From positions 1,956,241 through 2,020,240 of the forward strand of contig NZ_JAUFQF010000004.1 in the NCBI RefSeq assembly GCF_030409635.1: DNA of 64,000 bases, given 5' to 3'. Below are positions 28,221 to 36,343 of the stretch, in pieces; position 1 is the first letter of the stretch, and each line of letters opens with the position of its first letter. The position numbers and the translations under genes are program-made. This stretch comes from Vibrio agarivorans (GTDB lineage: Bacteria > Pseudomonadota > Gammaproteobacteria > Enterobacterales > Vibrionaceae). Below the pieces are notes generated by a model. It saw only the letters and a program-made list of their open reading frames with translations, had not been told where the DNA came from and did no database searches.

Positions 28221-28248
28221 CGCCCGAGCTCAAAGCTTGGGCGTTTTT
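28221..28248 (+). terminator. Terminator after Tim44-like gene
   Basis: CGCCC-G-AGCT (28221-28230), loop CAA, AGCT-T-GGGCG (28234-28243), then TTTTTC. The inner G and T form a wobble pair. It is 24 bases after the stop. Confidence 0.88.
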
Positions 28249-28315
28249 CTTTCTATTCCAGCTAGAGTGCATTAACGTATAAGCAAACAATAATGAAAGT
28301 AAAGGAGTGAGAACA

Positions 28316-28633
28316 ATGAGTGAGTTTAAGTATCAGCAACTTACCCAGCAGCAGCAAGATCAATTGGATGCACAGGTATTTCGCAAACTACTTACGCACC
28401 TAGATGCGAACAAAGATGTTCAAAATATTGATTTGATGATATTGGCTGGGTTCTGCCGCAATTGCTTTAGTAAATGGTATAAAGCAGAAGCAGAACAACA
28501 GGGGTTAGATATTGATATCGACGACGCTCGTGAGCGAGTGTATGGCATGACATATGATGAGTGGAAAGAAAATCATCAACTACCGGCTACCCCTGAACAG
28601 CTCGCCGCTTTTGAAGCTAAAAGTACGAAATAG
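28316..28633 (+). CDS. DUF1244 protein
   Basis: The 105-residue protein has the DUF1244 core: VFRKLLTHLDANKDVQNIDLM, GFCRNCFSKWY with two conserved cysteines, and VYGMTYDEWKENHQ. I start at the ATG at 28316, preceded by AAAGGAGTGAGAACA; the frame opens three codons earlier at a GTG without a ribosome binding site. The function of the family is unknown; the CxxC-like pair suggests a metal or redox site. It is a single-gene unit between two terminators. Confidence 0.88.
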   Translation: MSEFKYQQLTQQQQDQLDAQVFRKLLTHLDANKDVQNIDLMILAGFCRNCFSKWYKAEAEQQGLDIDIDDARERVYGMTYDEWKENHQLPATPEQLAAFEAKSTK

Positions 28634-28640
28634 AAACATA

Positions 28641-28668
28641 AAAAATGCAGCTCGATAGCTGCATTTTT
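28641..28668. terminator. Bidirectional terminator, DUF1244 / yciK
   Basis: AAAAATGCAGCT (28641-28652), loop CGAT, AGCTGCATTTTT (28657-28668). The A-rich left and T-rich right arms let it stop both the rightward DUF1244 transcript and the leftward yciK transcript. Confidence 0.93.
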
Positions 28669-28725
28669 CGTTTGAGGCTACAAACCTAATTTTGGGCTAT
28701 AAACCGACAATGCTGAACGTTGTAT

Positions 28726-29466
28726 CTATTTGGGTTGTGCGTCAATACACTGGCCATGCACAGACTGTCCTTCAGGTGCCATTAAATAAAGGTACAGTGG
28801 CATAATATCGAGTGGCGTTTTTAATAAATCTGCATCTTCTGCAGGGAAGGCCGATGCGCGCATGGCGGTGCGTGTACCGCCTGGGTTAATGGCGTTCACT
28901 CGAATAGGTGAATCACTAAACTCATCAGCAAGAATCTGCATCATACCCTCGGTCGCAAACTTTGAAATTGAGTAAGCTCCCCAAAAGGCGCGCCCTTGAT
29001 GACCAACAGTTGAAGAGGTGAAGATTATACGAGCATCATTGCTCTTTTTGAGCACAGGAATCAGGGCTTGGGTCATAACAAAGGTCGCTTTGACGTTGAC
29101 CTGCATGACCTCATCAAACATTTTTTCTTCAATTTGGTCGAATGGGCTAATCACGCCGAGTGCGCCAGCGTTATGTAAAACGCCATCTAGCTTACCAAAC
29201 TGACCTTCGATAGTATCCGCCATATCGAGGTAGTTTTGCTTACTCGCTCCCATCATATCAAGCGGGACGATAGCAGGTTTAGGATACCCCGCAGATTCGA
29301 TCTCATCATACGTCTGTTCCAGTTTTTTCACCGTGCGACCCAATAGTATGACGGTTGCTCCGTGTTGTGCGTAACTGATAGCCGCTTGTTTACCGATACC
29401 GGCACCTGCACCAGTAACTAAGATGACTTTTCCCTCAAGGGCATTAGATGAGACTGAATAATCCAC
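28726..29466 (-). CDS. yciK: YciK-family short-chain oxidoreductase
   Basis: The 246-residue SDR has the cofactor motif TGAGAGIGKQAA, HNAGALG, the catalytic Ser in IIFTSSTVGHQGRA and YxxxK in AYSISKFA, followed by INPGGTRTAMRASAFP, which is diagnostic for YciK. The substrate is not known. A GACTGTCC word (28763-28770) lies in its 3' end, encoding part of GQSVHGQC where E. coli YciK has an unrelated sequence of similar length. Confidence 0.9.
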   Translation of the reverse strand: MDYSVSSNALEGKVILVTGAGAGIGKQAAISYAQHGATVILLGRTVKKLEQTYDEIESAGYPKPAIVPLDMMGASKQNYLDMADTIEGQFGKLDGVLHNAGALGVISPFDQIEEKMFDEVMQVNVKATFVMTQALIPVLKKSNDARIIFTSSTVGHQGRAFWGAYSISKFATEGMMQILADEFSDSPIRVNAINPGGTRTAMRASAFPAEDADLLKTPLDIMPLYLYLMAPEGQSVHGQCIDAQPK

Positions 29467-29549
29467 CGTGATATTCCTTTATGTTCTGTTATCAAGCTTG
29501 TTACAAGTCGATTTTTTGCAACGCAACCTGATTGTCAGTTGTCTTTATT

Positions 29550-29579
29550 TTGATGTGAACAGTACAATAGCCTTACTAT
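29550..29579 (+). promoter_or_regulatory. Possible sigma70 promoter ahead of sohB
   Basis: TTGATG (29550-29555), an 18-base spacer, and TACTAT (29574-29579) form a fair sigma70 match on the + strand, 150 bases upstream of sohB. The rest of this 263-base gap is AT-rich with nothing else recognised. Confidence 0.35.
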
Positions 29580-29729
29580 AAAGAAGAAAACAATATCAGT
29601 ACTGAGTTTTATTGAACGATATAGCGTTATTTGACACTAAAGAGTGTACTTTCGTTTATTTAATGTACAAATAGTGCGCGCGTTCAGACTTCATTACGCT
29701 AGATATCCAAACTCAAAGAGGGAATCATT

Positions 29730-30791
29730 TTGGAATTTTTGTTGGATTATGGGCTGTTTCTCGCCAAGATTGCCACTTTTGTCGTTGCTCTCGTCGTTGT
29801 ATTAGTGATAGCTAAGACAGCCACGAGCAAACAAGGCGTCGCAAAGGGTGAGCTAGAAATTACTGATCTTACCGAAGCGTATAAACAGAATGTCGAGCAA
29901 CTCGAGCATCATCTGCATGACTCTGCATTTATTAAGGCACGAGACAAAGCGGAAAAGAAAGCGAATAAAGAGAAAGTGAAAGCGCGCGAAAAAGAGATTA
30001 AGCAAGCCGATAAAGCGAATGAGCTTGATAGCAAGCGCGAGCCACACCTTTTCGTGCTCGATTTTAACGGTAGTATTGATGCGAGAGAAGTTGCCTCACT
30101 GCGAGAGGAAATTACCTCGGTATTATCAGTTGCTCGAGAAGGTGACGAGGTATTGGTTCGTTTAGAGTCCGGTGGGGGTATGGTTCATGCCTACGGTTTA
30201 GCTTCCTCACAATTGGATCGCATTAAAGCCGCTGGCTTACCCTTAACTATTTCGGTTGATAAAGTCGCAGCTAGTGGCGGTTATATGATGGCTTGTATCG
30301 GCGATAAAATTGTTTCGGCACCTTTTGCCATTGTTGGTTCTATTGGCGTGATTGCCCAGCTACCGAACTTTAATAAGCTGCTAAAAAAGTATGATATTGA
30401 ATACGAGCAACTAACCGCAGGGGAATATAAGCGCACCTTAACTATGTTTGGTGAGAACACTGATAAGGCACGTGATAAGTTTAAACAGGAGTTAGAGGAA
30501 ACTCATGGCCTGTTTAAAGATTTCATTCGAGAGCGACGCCCTGAACTTGACCTTGAACAAGTTGCAACCGGAGAGCACTGGTTTGGTACGACAGCAAAAG
30601 AAAAGGGCTTAGTAGATGAAATTAATACTTCAGACGATTTGATTGTCGCAGCATGTAAAGAAAAAACAGTTCTCTGCGTTCGTTATGTACAGAAAAAGAA
30701 AATTACAGACAAGTTGGCTGGGGTAGCGGGAGATGCTGCTGAAAACGTTTTCTTGAAGTTAATTCAACGAGGCCAAAAGCCAGTTATATAG
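29730..30791 (+). CDS. sohB: Inner-membrane serine peptidase SohB
   Basis: SohB is an S49-family (signal peptide peptidase-like) protease facing the periplasm. The 353-residue protein has an N-terminal membrane helix (about residues 7-27), a Lys/Glu-rich coiled stretch (residues 60-100), and the peptidase domain with the Ser182 nucleophile in KVAASGGYMMAC and the probable general-base lysine in AGEYKRTLTMFG. Length matches E. coli SohB. AAAGAGGGAATC precedes the ATG-like TTG start at 29730. Confidence 0.93.
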   Translation: MEFLLDYGLFLAKIATFVVALVVVLVIAKTATSKQGVAKGELEITDLTEAYKQNVEQLEHHLHDSAFIKARDKAEKKANKEKVKAREKEIKQADKANELDSKREPHLFVLDFNGSIDAREVASLREEITSVLSVAREGDEVLVRLESGGGMVHAYGLASSQLDRIKAAGLPLTISVDKVAASGGYMMACIGDKIVSAPFAIVGSIGVIAQLPNFNKLLKKYDIEYEQLTAGEYKRTLTMFGENTDKARDKFKQELEETHGLFKDFIRERRPELDLEQVATGEHWFGTTAKEKGLVDEINTSDDLIVAACKEKTVLCVRYVQKKKITDKLAGVAGDAAENVFLKLIQRGQKPVI

Positions 30792-30899
30792 AGGTGGTTG
30801 GTTATATAGTGCTAATTTGCTGACGCGGCATGGCCGCCATATTTTTGTCACTGCGGGACAAAGCATGCAACTTCTCTAATATCGAATATTACAAATAAT

Positions 30900-30929
30900 A
30901 AAAAAGGCTCCTATCTAGGAGCCTTTTTT
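30900..30929. terminator. Bidirectional terminator, sohB / hns
   Basis: AAAAAGGCTCCT (30901-30912), loop ATCT, AGGAGCCTTTTTT (30917-30929): a perfect 12-bp stem with A and T flanks between convergent sohB and hns. Confidence 0.93.
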
Positions 30930-30943
30930 GAAGCTTGAGCAAT

Positions 30944-31354
30944 TTAGATTGCGAAGTCTTCTAGTGATTTACCTTCATCAAGCGCAGCTTGAATTACAGA
31001 AGGTGTGCGGCCTTGGCCTGTCCACGTTTTTTCTTCGCCACTGGTATCTACATATTTGTATTTAGCAGGGCGTGGTGCACGTTTTGCTTTTGGTTTTGCT
31101 TTACCGGCTTCGCCAGATAGAGCAGAAATAAGCGCGTCAACGTCAATACCGTCTTTAGAAATTTGAGCAGCGATGGCAGCAAGTTTCGCTTCTTGTTCAG
31201 CTTGAGCAGCCTGTTCAGCTTCAGCAGCTTCACGACGCTCATCAGTTACGATGGTTAGTTTTTCCAAGGCTTCTTCAAGTTGCTCTAGAGTTAGCTCACG
31301 AGCAAATGCACGAAGGCTACGGATGTTTAATAGTGTTTTTGTTAGTTCCGACAT
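30944..31354 (-). CDS. hns: H-NS family nucleoid protein (VicH type)
   Basis: H-NS coats AT-rich DNA and silences acquired genes. From the ATG at 31354 the protein is 136 residues and starts MSELTKTLLNIRSLRAFAREL, like Vibrio VicH; the longer frame starting four codons earlier is less likely because its extra codons contain the ribosome binding site GGGAAGAG. The N-terminal half is a coiled-coil oligomerisation region (about 1-65). The C-terminal DNA-binding domain carries the TWTGQGRTP hook motif and ends KSLEDFAI. Confidence 0.95.
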   Translation of the reverse strand: MSELTKTLLNIRSLRAFARELTLEQLEEALEKLTIVTDERREAAEAEQAAQAEQEAKLAAIAAQISKDGIDVDALISALSGEAGKAKPKAKRAPRPAKYKYVDTSGEEKTWTGQGRTPSVIQAALDEGKSLEDFAI

Positions 31355-32059
31355 GACTCTTCCCATTTTTAATTAAGTCAACATAGTTGATGATATACCC
31401 AATATCTTAGTATGACAATATTCTATCTTGATATAAACGTAATTAACGTAAATTAATTAGAGGTTAATACAAATATAGAAGTCGGTGTGGACTTTTTAAG
31501 ATTAGAATAAATACTTTATTTATCAAGATAAATGAAAAATCAAACCAAGACTAAAAGCTGTATTGATTAAACACATGTAACAGATTGTAACCCTTGTCAC
31601 AGTCGCGAACGTAAACGTAGATTGATATAGCGGTTTAAAAAAACGTTTACTGATATGTCCATCTTTACAGGAAAGATAGCAATCAAGATAGCGCATGGTG
31701 GTGTTAAGTTATCTGTTGTGATTCATTCATGTTCGAGCGGTATAGCTTATACGTCAACAAAAGAAAGATAAAATAAGCAAAATTGTTATGGAACTGTTTT
31801 TTAGTTTGCTTGGGAGAGGTGTAGTTTGCTTGTATGTATGCCATATGCCGTTCAATATTGTTTTTGAGGCCTATCATTAGACACGCATTCAATAATTAAT
31901 GATTGAATTGTCAACATAGTGACAAGTTTTGCATCATTTGAACGGAGTAATGTGTTGCAAATCAAATTTTGATGAGTAGAATAGCCCAGACCTAATGCTC
32001 TGTAAGAGTTAAAATGTTGTGAACTTGAGGTTGCGACAGTTTTTATTCTTAGGAAGAGC
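31355..32059. other. AT-rich non-coding stretch upstream of hns
   Basis: About 700 bases without a supported gene. The hns promoter must lie at the left end. The only clear symmetric feature is GTAAACGT (31611-31618) facing ACGTTTAC (31643-31650) across 24 bases. A 62-codon leftward frame (31704-31892) lacks a ribosome binding site and looks random. The right end runs into the riboswitch transcript start, which I cannot place. Confidence 0.4.
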
Positions 32060-32198
32060 GGTAGAGGCGCGATATCTGATGAGTAGCGTTTGTTGGGGTG
32101 ATGCCAATGAACAAACGTGAAAGGCTCTGTCGCCGAAGTAAATCTTGTCTATCAAAGCAGATTTGCTGGGGTTGCTATCAAATAGAAGCAACACTGCC
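32060..32198 (+). promoter_or_regulatory. Lysine riboswitch (L box) aptamer
   Basis: The stretch carries the conserved blocks of the lysine aptamer in order: GGTAGAGGCGCG, AGTAG, GGGGTGATGCCAATGA, GTGAAAGG, GTCGCCGAAG and ATTTGCTGGGGTTGC. Helices can be paired: GCGTTTGTT with AACAAACGT, AAATCT with AGATTT, GTTGCT with AAGCAAC, and closing stem GGTAG (32060-32064) with CTGCC (32194-32198). It binds free lysine and should turn the downstream transporter gene down when lysine is plentiful. The 180-base expression platform before the lysW start shows no clear intrinsic terminator, so the mode of control is undecided. Confidence 0.93.
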
Positions 32199-32378
32199 AT
32201 AGTCTATACTCACACTAGCATGTGGGATAGGAATTACTATGGAGCGCTACTGTAGGGTTGGGTGAGGCTTTCGCACACCTTTCTTTATCTGATGAGTACT
32301 TATTGTTCAACAAGGTACTTATGTCACTGCAGTAGATCTCTAACCACATAAATACAATTAATTTGGTTTTTGAAGATC

Positions 32379-33980
32379 ATGAATTTAATCGACTTTGCAT
32401 CGTCACCCATCTCTTTATTACCCCCTTTGGTGGCTTTAACACTTGCGATCGTGACACGTCGCGTTTTGGTTTCACTAGGTGTGGGTGTGGTCCTGGGTGC
32501 AATCCTTCTTAACGACTACTCTCTTTCATCGGCTGCAGGCTATGTAGGCTCAGTTGTCTCTGGCGTCTTTATTGAAGATGGCGGTATCAATGAATGGAAC
32601 ATGAGTATTGTTGGTTTCCTTGTTCTACTAGGCATGATGACAGCACTGCTAACGCTGTCAGGCGGTACGCGCGCATTTGCTGAGTGGGCACAATCACGAG
32701 TAAAAAGTAAGCGCGGCTCTAAACTATTGGCAGCGTTCTTAGGTGTATTCATCTTTATCGATGACTACTTTAACAGTCTTGCTGTTGGTGCAATTTCGCG
32801 TCCAGTAACTGACCGTTACTACGTTTCTCGCTCAAAACTTGCTTATATTCTTGATTCTACCGCAGCACCAATGTGTGTGCTTATGCCAGCATCGAGCTGG
32901 GGCGCATACATTATGACTATCGTTGCGGGCATCTTGGTTTCTCACGGTGTAACTGAGTATTCAGCGATCGGCGCATACGTGCGAATGATTCCAATGAATT
33001 TCTACGCTGTATTTGCACTGTTGATGGTATTTGCTGTGGTTTGGTTCCAACTAGATGTTGGCCAAATGCGTAAGCACGAAATCGAGGCATCTCAAGGTCA
33101 CGGCTTTGAAAATGAAAAGTCTGATGACGAAGCATCAGCGCACGAGATTACTGAAGAGCTCGATATTAAAGAGAGTGAAGGCGGTAAAGTGTCTGATCTG
33201 GTACTACCGATTGTATCTCTTATTGCAGCGACAGTGGTTGCGATGTTGTACACCGGTGGTGTTGCTCTAGCAGACGAAGGTGAAGCGTTTAATCTTCTAG
33301 GTGCTTTCGAGAATACGGATGTGGGTCGCTCATTGATTTACGGTGGTATTGTTGGCCTAGCAGTCTCTCTATTTACTGTGTTTAAGCAGGGTCTACCTGT
33401 TGCTGATATTTCACGTACGCTGTGGATTGGTGCTAAATCGATGTTTGGTGCAATCTTAATCCTGGTATTTGCATGGAGTATTGGTAGTGTTATCGGTGAT
33501 ATGAACACAGGTAAATACCTATCTACACTTGCTGAAGGCAATATCGGTACACATTGGTTACCAGTGATTCTATTCCTTCTTGCTGGTCTAATGGCATTCT
33601 CTACCGGTACTTCATGGGGTACTTTTGGTATTATGCTTCCTATCGCAGGCGATATGGCAGCAGCAACTGATATCGCTCTGATGCTACCAATGTTGAGTGC
33701 GGTTCTAGCGGGCTCTGTATTTGGTGACCACTGTTCTCCAATTTCAGACACGACAATTTTGTCGTCGACAGGTGCTCGCTGTAACCATATCGATCACGTA
33801 GCGACTCAGCTTCCTTACGCTCTATCTGTTGCTTTGATTTCTTGTGTGGGTTACATCGCTCTTGGCTTTACTTCTTCTGTTACTATGGCATTTATTGCCT
33901 CAGCAGTAGCATTTGTAGTGGTTTGTTTTGTTCTATCAACACTATCAAAGTCAAAAATGGCGAGCTGCGCAAAAGCGTAA
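32379..33980 (+). CDS. lysW: NhaC-family transporter, probable lysine permease LysW
   Basis: The 533-residue protein is a polytopic NhaC-superfamily transporter (about 12 helices, signatures FIFIDDYFNSLAVGA, SSWGAYI, STGTSWGTFG and GDHCSPISDTT). By family name it would be called a Na+/H+ antiporter, but a lysine riboswitch lies directly upstream and NhaC-type genes with this control were proposed as the lysine transporter LysW in comparative genomics. A cytosolic acidic insert (about residues 228-270) separates the halves. I start at the ATG at 32379; a TTG three codons earlier is possible. Confidence 0.85.
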   Translation: MNLIDFASSPISLLPPLVALTLAIVTRRVLVSLGVGVVLGAILLNDYSLSSAAGYVGSVVSGVFIEDGGINEWNMSIVGFLVLLGMMTALLTLSGGTRAFAEWAQSRVKSKRGSKLLAAFLGVFIFIDDYFNSLAVGAISRPVTDRYYVSRSKLAYILDSTAAPMCVLMPASSWGAYIMTIVAGILVSHGVTEYSAIGAYVRMIPMNFYAVFALLMVFAVVWFQLDVGQMRKHEIEASQGHGFENEKSDDEASAHEITEELDIKESEGGKVSDLVLPIVSLIAATVVAMLYTGGVALADEGEAFNLLGAFENTDVGRSLIYGGIVGLAVSLFTVFKQGLPVADISRTLWIGAKSMFGAILILVFAWSIGSVIGDMNTGKYLSTLAEGNIGTHWLPVILFLLAGLMAFSTGTSWGTFGIMLPIAGDMAAATDIALMLPMLSAVLAGSVFGDHCSPISDTTILSSTGARCNHIDHVATQLPYALSVALISCVGYIALGFTSSVTMAFIASAVAFVVVCFVLSTLSKSKMASCAKA

Positions 33981-34001
33981 GCTAGCTCGCTCTATTTAGA
34001 T

Positions 34002-34037
34002 AACGCCAGCCCGATTATTGCGGGCTGGCGTTTTTTT
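34002..34037. terminator. Bidirectional terminator overlapping the LysR gene end
   Basis: AACGCCAGCCCG (34002-34013), loop ATTATTG, CGGGCTGGCGTT (34021-34032), then TTTTT. It ends lysW. The stop codon of the opposing LysR gene is in the loop, and one arm encodes its last residues (NASPQ), so the terminator is shared with coding DNA. Confidence 0.92.
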
Positions 34038-34920
34038 GTACCTGATGTTGCTCTAAACGACTTTTTAGATAGTCGATGAACAGCTTGGTACGTGTATGTT
34101 CGCGGTCAAGGTTAGGGTAGTAGGCATAAATTGTTAGCTCTTCTGCCATGATATCGGGCAATACGCGTACTAACTGGCCAGATTCGACTTCCTGTTCAAT
34201 CATAAACTCGCTGACGATCATAATCCCCATTCCTGATTTTCCTGCATAAAACAGAGCTTCCGGATTGGTTGTCGAAAAATTACCGCTCACCATAACTCGT
34301 TGATTGTTTGATACGCGGTACTCGCGCTCCGGACTTTCACCCCAAATTAAGACATTGTGATGTTTAAGTTCATCAATGGTATTAGGGCAACCATGTTGTT
34401 CGATATAGCTAGGCGCGGCATAAAAGGCAATTTTTCGTTCTAATAACGGCATCTGTTTCACGCTAAGTGAATTTAATTGTTCTAGCTCACGAGAGATAAA
34501 CACGTCTAAGTTCATTTCTGGCAATTGACCAGGATCGGTGGTGGTGAGTTGAATGCGAATTTCAGGGTATAAATCGAGAAAGTCTTTGAGGTATTTAACC
34601 AGAAACTTAGAGCCAACGGCTACCGTTGCCCCCACCCTAAGCAAGCCTTTCGGAGAGCCCGACACTGAACGTGTATCGTCCAACATCGTTTGCCACTGCG
34701 CCATAGACTCTTTGCAACCTTGATAGAAGAGAGCGCCAGCTTCAGTTTGGGACAGCGAGCGTGTGGTTCGTTTCAATAGTTGGGTTCCAACACGGTTTTC
34801 GAGCCAATGTATGCGCTTACTCACAGCAGAGTTCGTGGTGTGAAGACGTCGCGCAGCCCCATTAAAACTGCCTTCTTCAACCACTTTTACATAGGTGTTC
34901 ATACACTCTAACCAGTCCAT
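34015..34920 (-). CDS. LysR-family transcriptional regulator
   Basis: The protein (301 residues from the ATG at 34920) has an N-terminal winged HTH (EEGSFNGAARRLHTTNSAVSKRIHWLE) and a LysR substrate-binding domain. It is divergent from the Bcr-type exporter at 35008 and probably controls it. The frame extends 14 codons further to an ATG at 34962; I prefer the shorter start because LysR proteins normally begin a few residues before the HTH. The effector is unknown. Confidence 0.9.
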   Translation of the reverse strand: MDWLECMNTYVKVVEEGSFNGAARRLHTTNSAVSKRIHWLENRVGTQLLKRTTRSLSQTEAGALFYQGCKESMAQWQTMLDDTRSVSGSPKGLLRVGATVAVGSKFLVKYLKDFLDLYPEIRIQLTTTDPGQLPEMNLDVFISRELEQLNSLSVKQMPLLERKIAFYAAPSYIEQHGCPNTIDELKHHNVLIWGESPEREYRVSNNQRVMVSGNFSTTNPEALFYAGKSGMGIMIVSEFMIEQEVESGQLVRVLPDIMAEELTIYAYYPNLDREHTRTKLFIDYLKSRLEQHQVQKNASPQ

Positions 34921-34962
34921 ACGCGTCTTATTGATTCCTAGTGGGAAATAATCTCTTTCCAT

Positions 34963-34979
34963 AGTGACTGATTATCACT
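34963..34979. promoter_or_regulatory. Candidate LysR operator between lysR and bcr genes
   Basis: AGTGA-CTGATTA-TCACT is a 17-base dyad in the gap between the divergent LysR and MFS genes, 29 bases before the MFS start. It also contains a T-N11-A pattern typical of LysR sites. Binding is inferred from position. Confidence 0.45.
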
Positions 34980-35007
34980 GATAGAACAATAATATAGACT
35001 CTCTTTT

Positions 35008-36228
35008 ATGAAACGAGATTCCAATTATTTTAATAAAACGCCACTGTTGCTAGCGATGATGATCATCGCTACAGGGCAGGTCGGTGTAAGTATTTACTTA
35101 CCTTCACTTCCGCTAATGAGTGCGTCGTTGGGCGTGGACGCGTCACAAATTCAGCTGGTGGTCACCCTTTTCTTGGTAGGCTTTGGCGCTTCACAGCTGT
35201 TTTATGGCCCCTTATCTGACGCCATTGGCCGCCGGCCCGTGTTCTTATTGGGACAGTCTATTTATCTTATCGGGACAGTCCTGTGTCTTACCTTTACCGA
35301 AAGCTATATCGCACTAATCGCAGGACGCTTATTACAAGGTTTAGGAGCCGGCAGTGCATCGGTATTAAGTCGCAGCGTGTTGCGTGATAGCTATGACGGC
35401 TCTCAGCTAACCAAAGCTTTGTCCTATATGTCTGTCACGGCTTCAATATTACCCATCATCGCACCGGTGTTTGGTGGCTGGATTGCTCACCATTTAGGCT
35501 GGGAAGCCGTATTTAGTTTCGTGCTTGTTTATCTGCTCGCGATTTTTACCGTAGGTTGGTGGATATTGCCTGAAACTCTCCCTTATGCAAAAAGACGATT
35601 TAAACCGAGTGAGTTACTGGGTAACTACGGCAAACTACTTGGCAACTGGCAGGTAATACAAAGCGCAAGCTACAACTGGATAACTTACCTCGGTGCCGTC
35701 GTGACGCTAAGTCTGTTTCCTTTTCTAATGCAAAAGCAGTTAGGGATGTCGGCCGCTGAATACGGCACAATTATGTTGATCCCGTCATTAGGCCTCCTTA
35801 TCGGGACAGTCGCACTCAATATCTTTAGTAAACGACTCTCGCAAGAGCACATGCTGGCCGCGGCGATAGCGATAATATTCATGTCTGGCGTGAGCTTATT
35901 GGTTTCAGATTTCAATTCAACAAACCTAGTACTTGCATTTACGGCATTTGCGTTCGCGCAGGGGATCTCTTTTCCTATTTCTATCGCGAAACTCTTGGCT
36001 CCACACAAAGATCAAGTTGGTGCAGTGTCAGCGTTGTCTGGTTCGATTCAGATGGTGCTCGCAGGGGCTGTTGGTGGGTTATTGATAGAGTACTGGGTAT
36101 CAAGTCAATCCGCTCTAGGTGGTTTGTACATTTTGAGTGCAATGAGTATGTTGTTTTTTATGCTATCGGTATCGGTTCGCAAGTGGGTGAAACCTCGTAC
36201 CCCGATATTAACTCGTGACGACCATTAA
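35008..36228 (+). CDS. Bcr/CflA-family MFS drug exporter
   Basis: The 406-residue, 12-helix MFS protein has the DHA1 pattern: GQVGVSIYLPSLPLM in helix 1, the loop 2-3 motif LSDAIGRRPVFLLG and the antiporter motif GAGSASVLSRSVLRD in helix 5. It likely exports toxic compounds by proton antiport. A divergent LysR gene lies upstream. Three GGACAGTC words (35251, 35273, 35804) are embedded in frame, two with the longer CTTATCGGGACAGTC context encoding LIGTV. Confidence 0.88.
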   Translation: MKRDSNYFNKTPLLLAMMIIATGQVGVSIYLPSLPLMSASLGVDASQIQLVVTLFLVGFGASQLFYGPLSDAIGRRPVFLLGQSIYLIGTVLCLTFTESYIALIAGRLLQGLGAGSASVLSRSVLRDSYDGSQLTKALSYMSVTASILPIIAPVFGGWIAHHLGWEAVFSFVLVYLLAIFTVGWWILPETLPYAKRRFKPSELLGNYGKLLGNWQVIQSASYNWITYLGAVVTLSLFPFLMQKQLGMSAAEYGTIMLIPSLGLLIGTVALNIFSKRLSQEHMLAAAIAIIFMSGVSLLVSDFNSTNLVLAFTAFAFAQGISFPISIAKLLAPHKDQVGAVSALSGSIQMVLAGAVGGLLIEYWVSSQSALGGLYILSAMSMLFFMLSVSVRKWVKPRTPILTRDDH

Positions 36229-36343
36229 CAGTCTGAAGGCGGCATTTTATGTGCTTGTTAATGTGGTGCAACTACAGAGTAAAAGTCGACTAATTCGATA
36301 GTATCTTCTGAATAATGTCGTTAAAATCGCGCGTTTTTTATTT

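Noticed and set aside
32009..32200. 63-codon leftward frame
   Set aside because: It lies on the opposite strand of the lysine riboswitch, whose RNA conservation explains the sequence.
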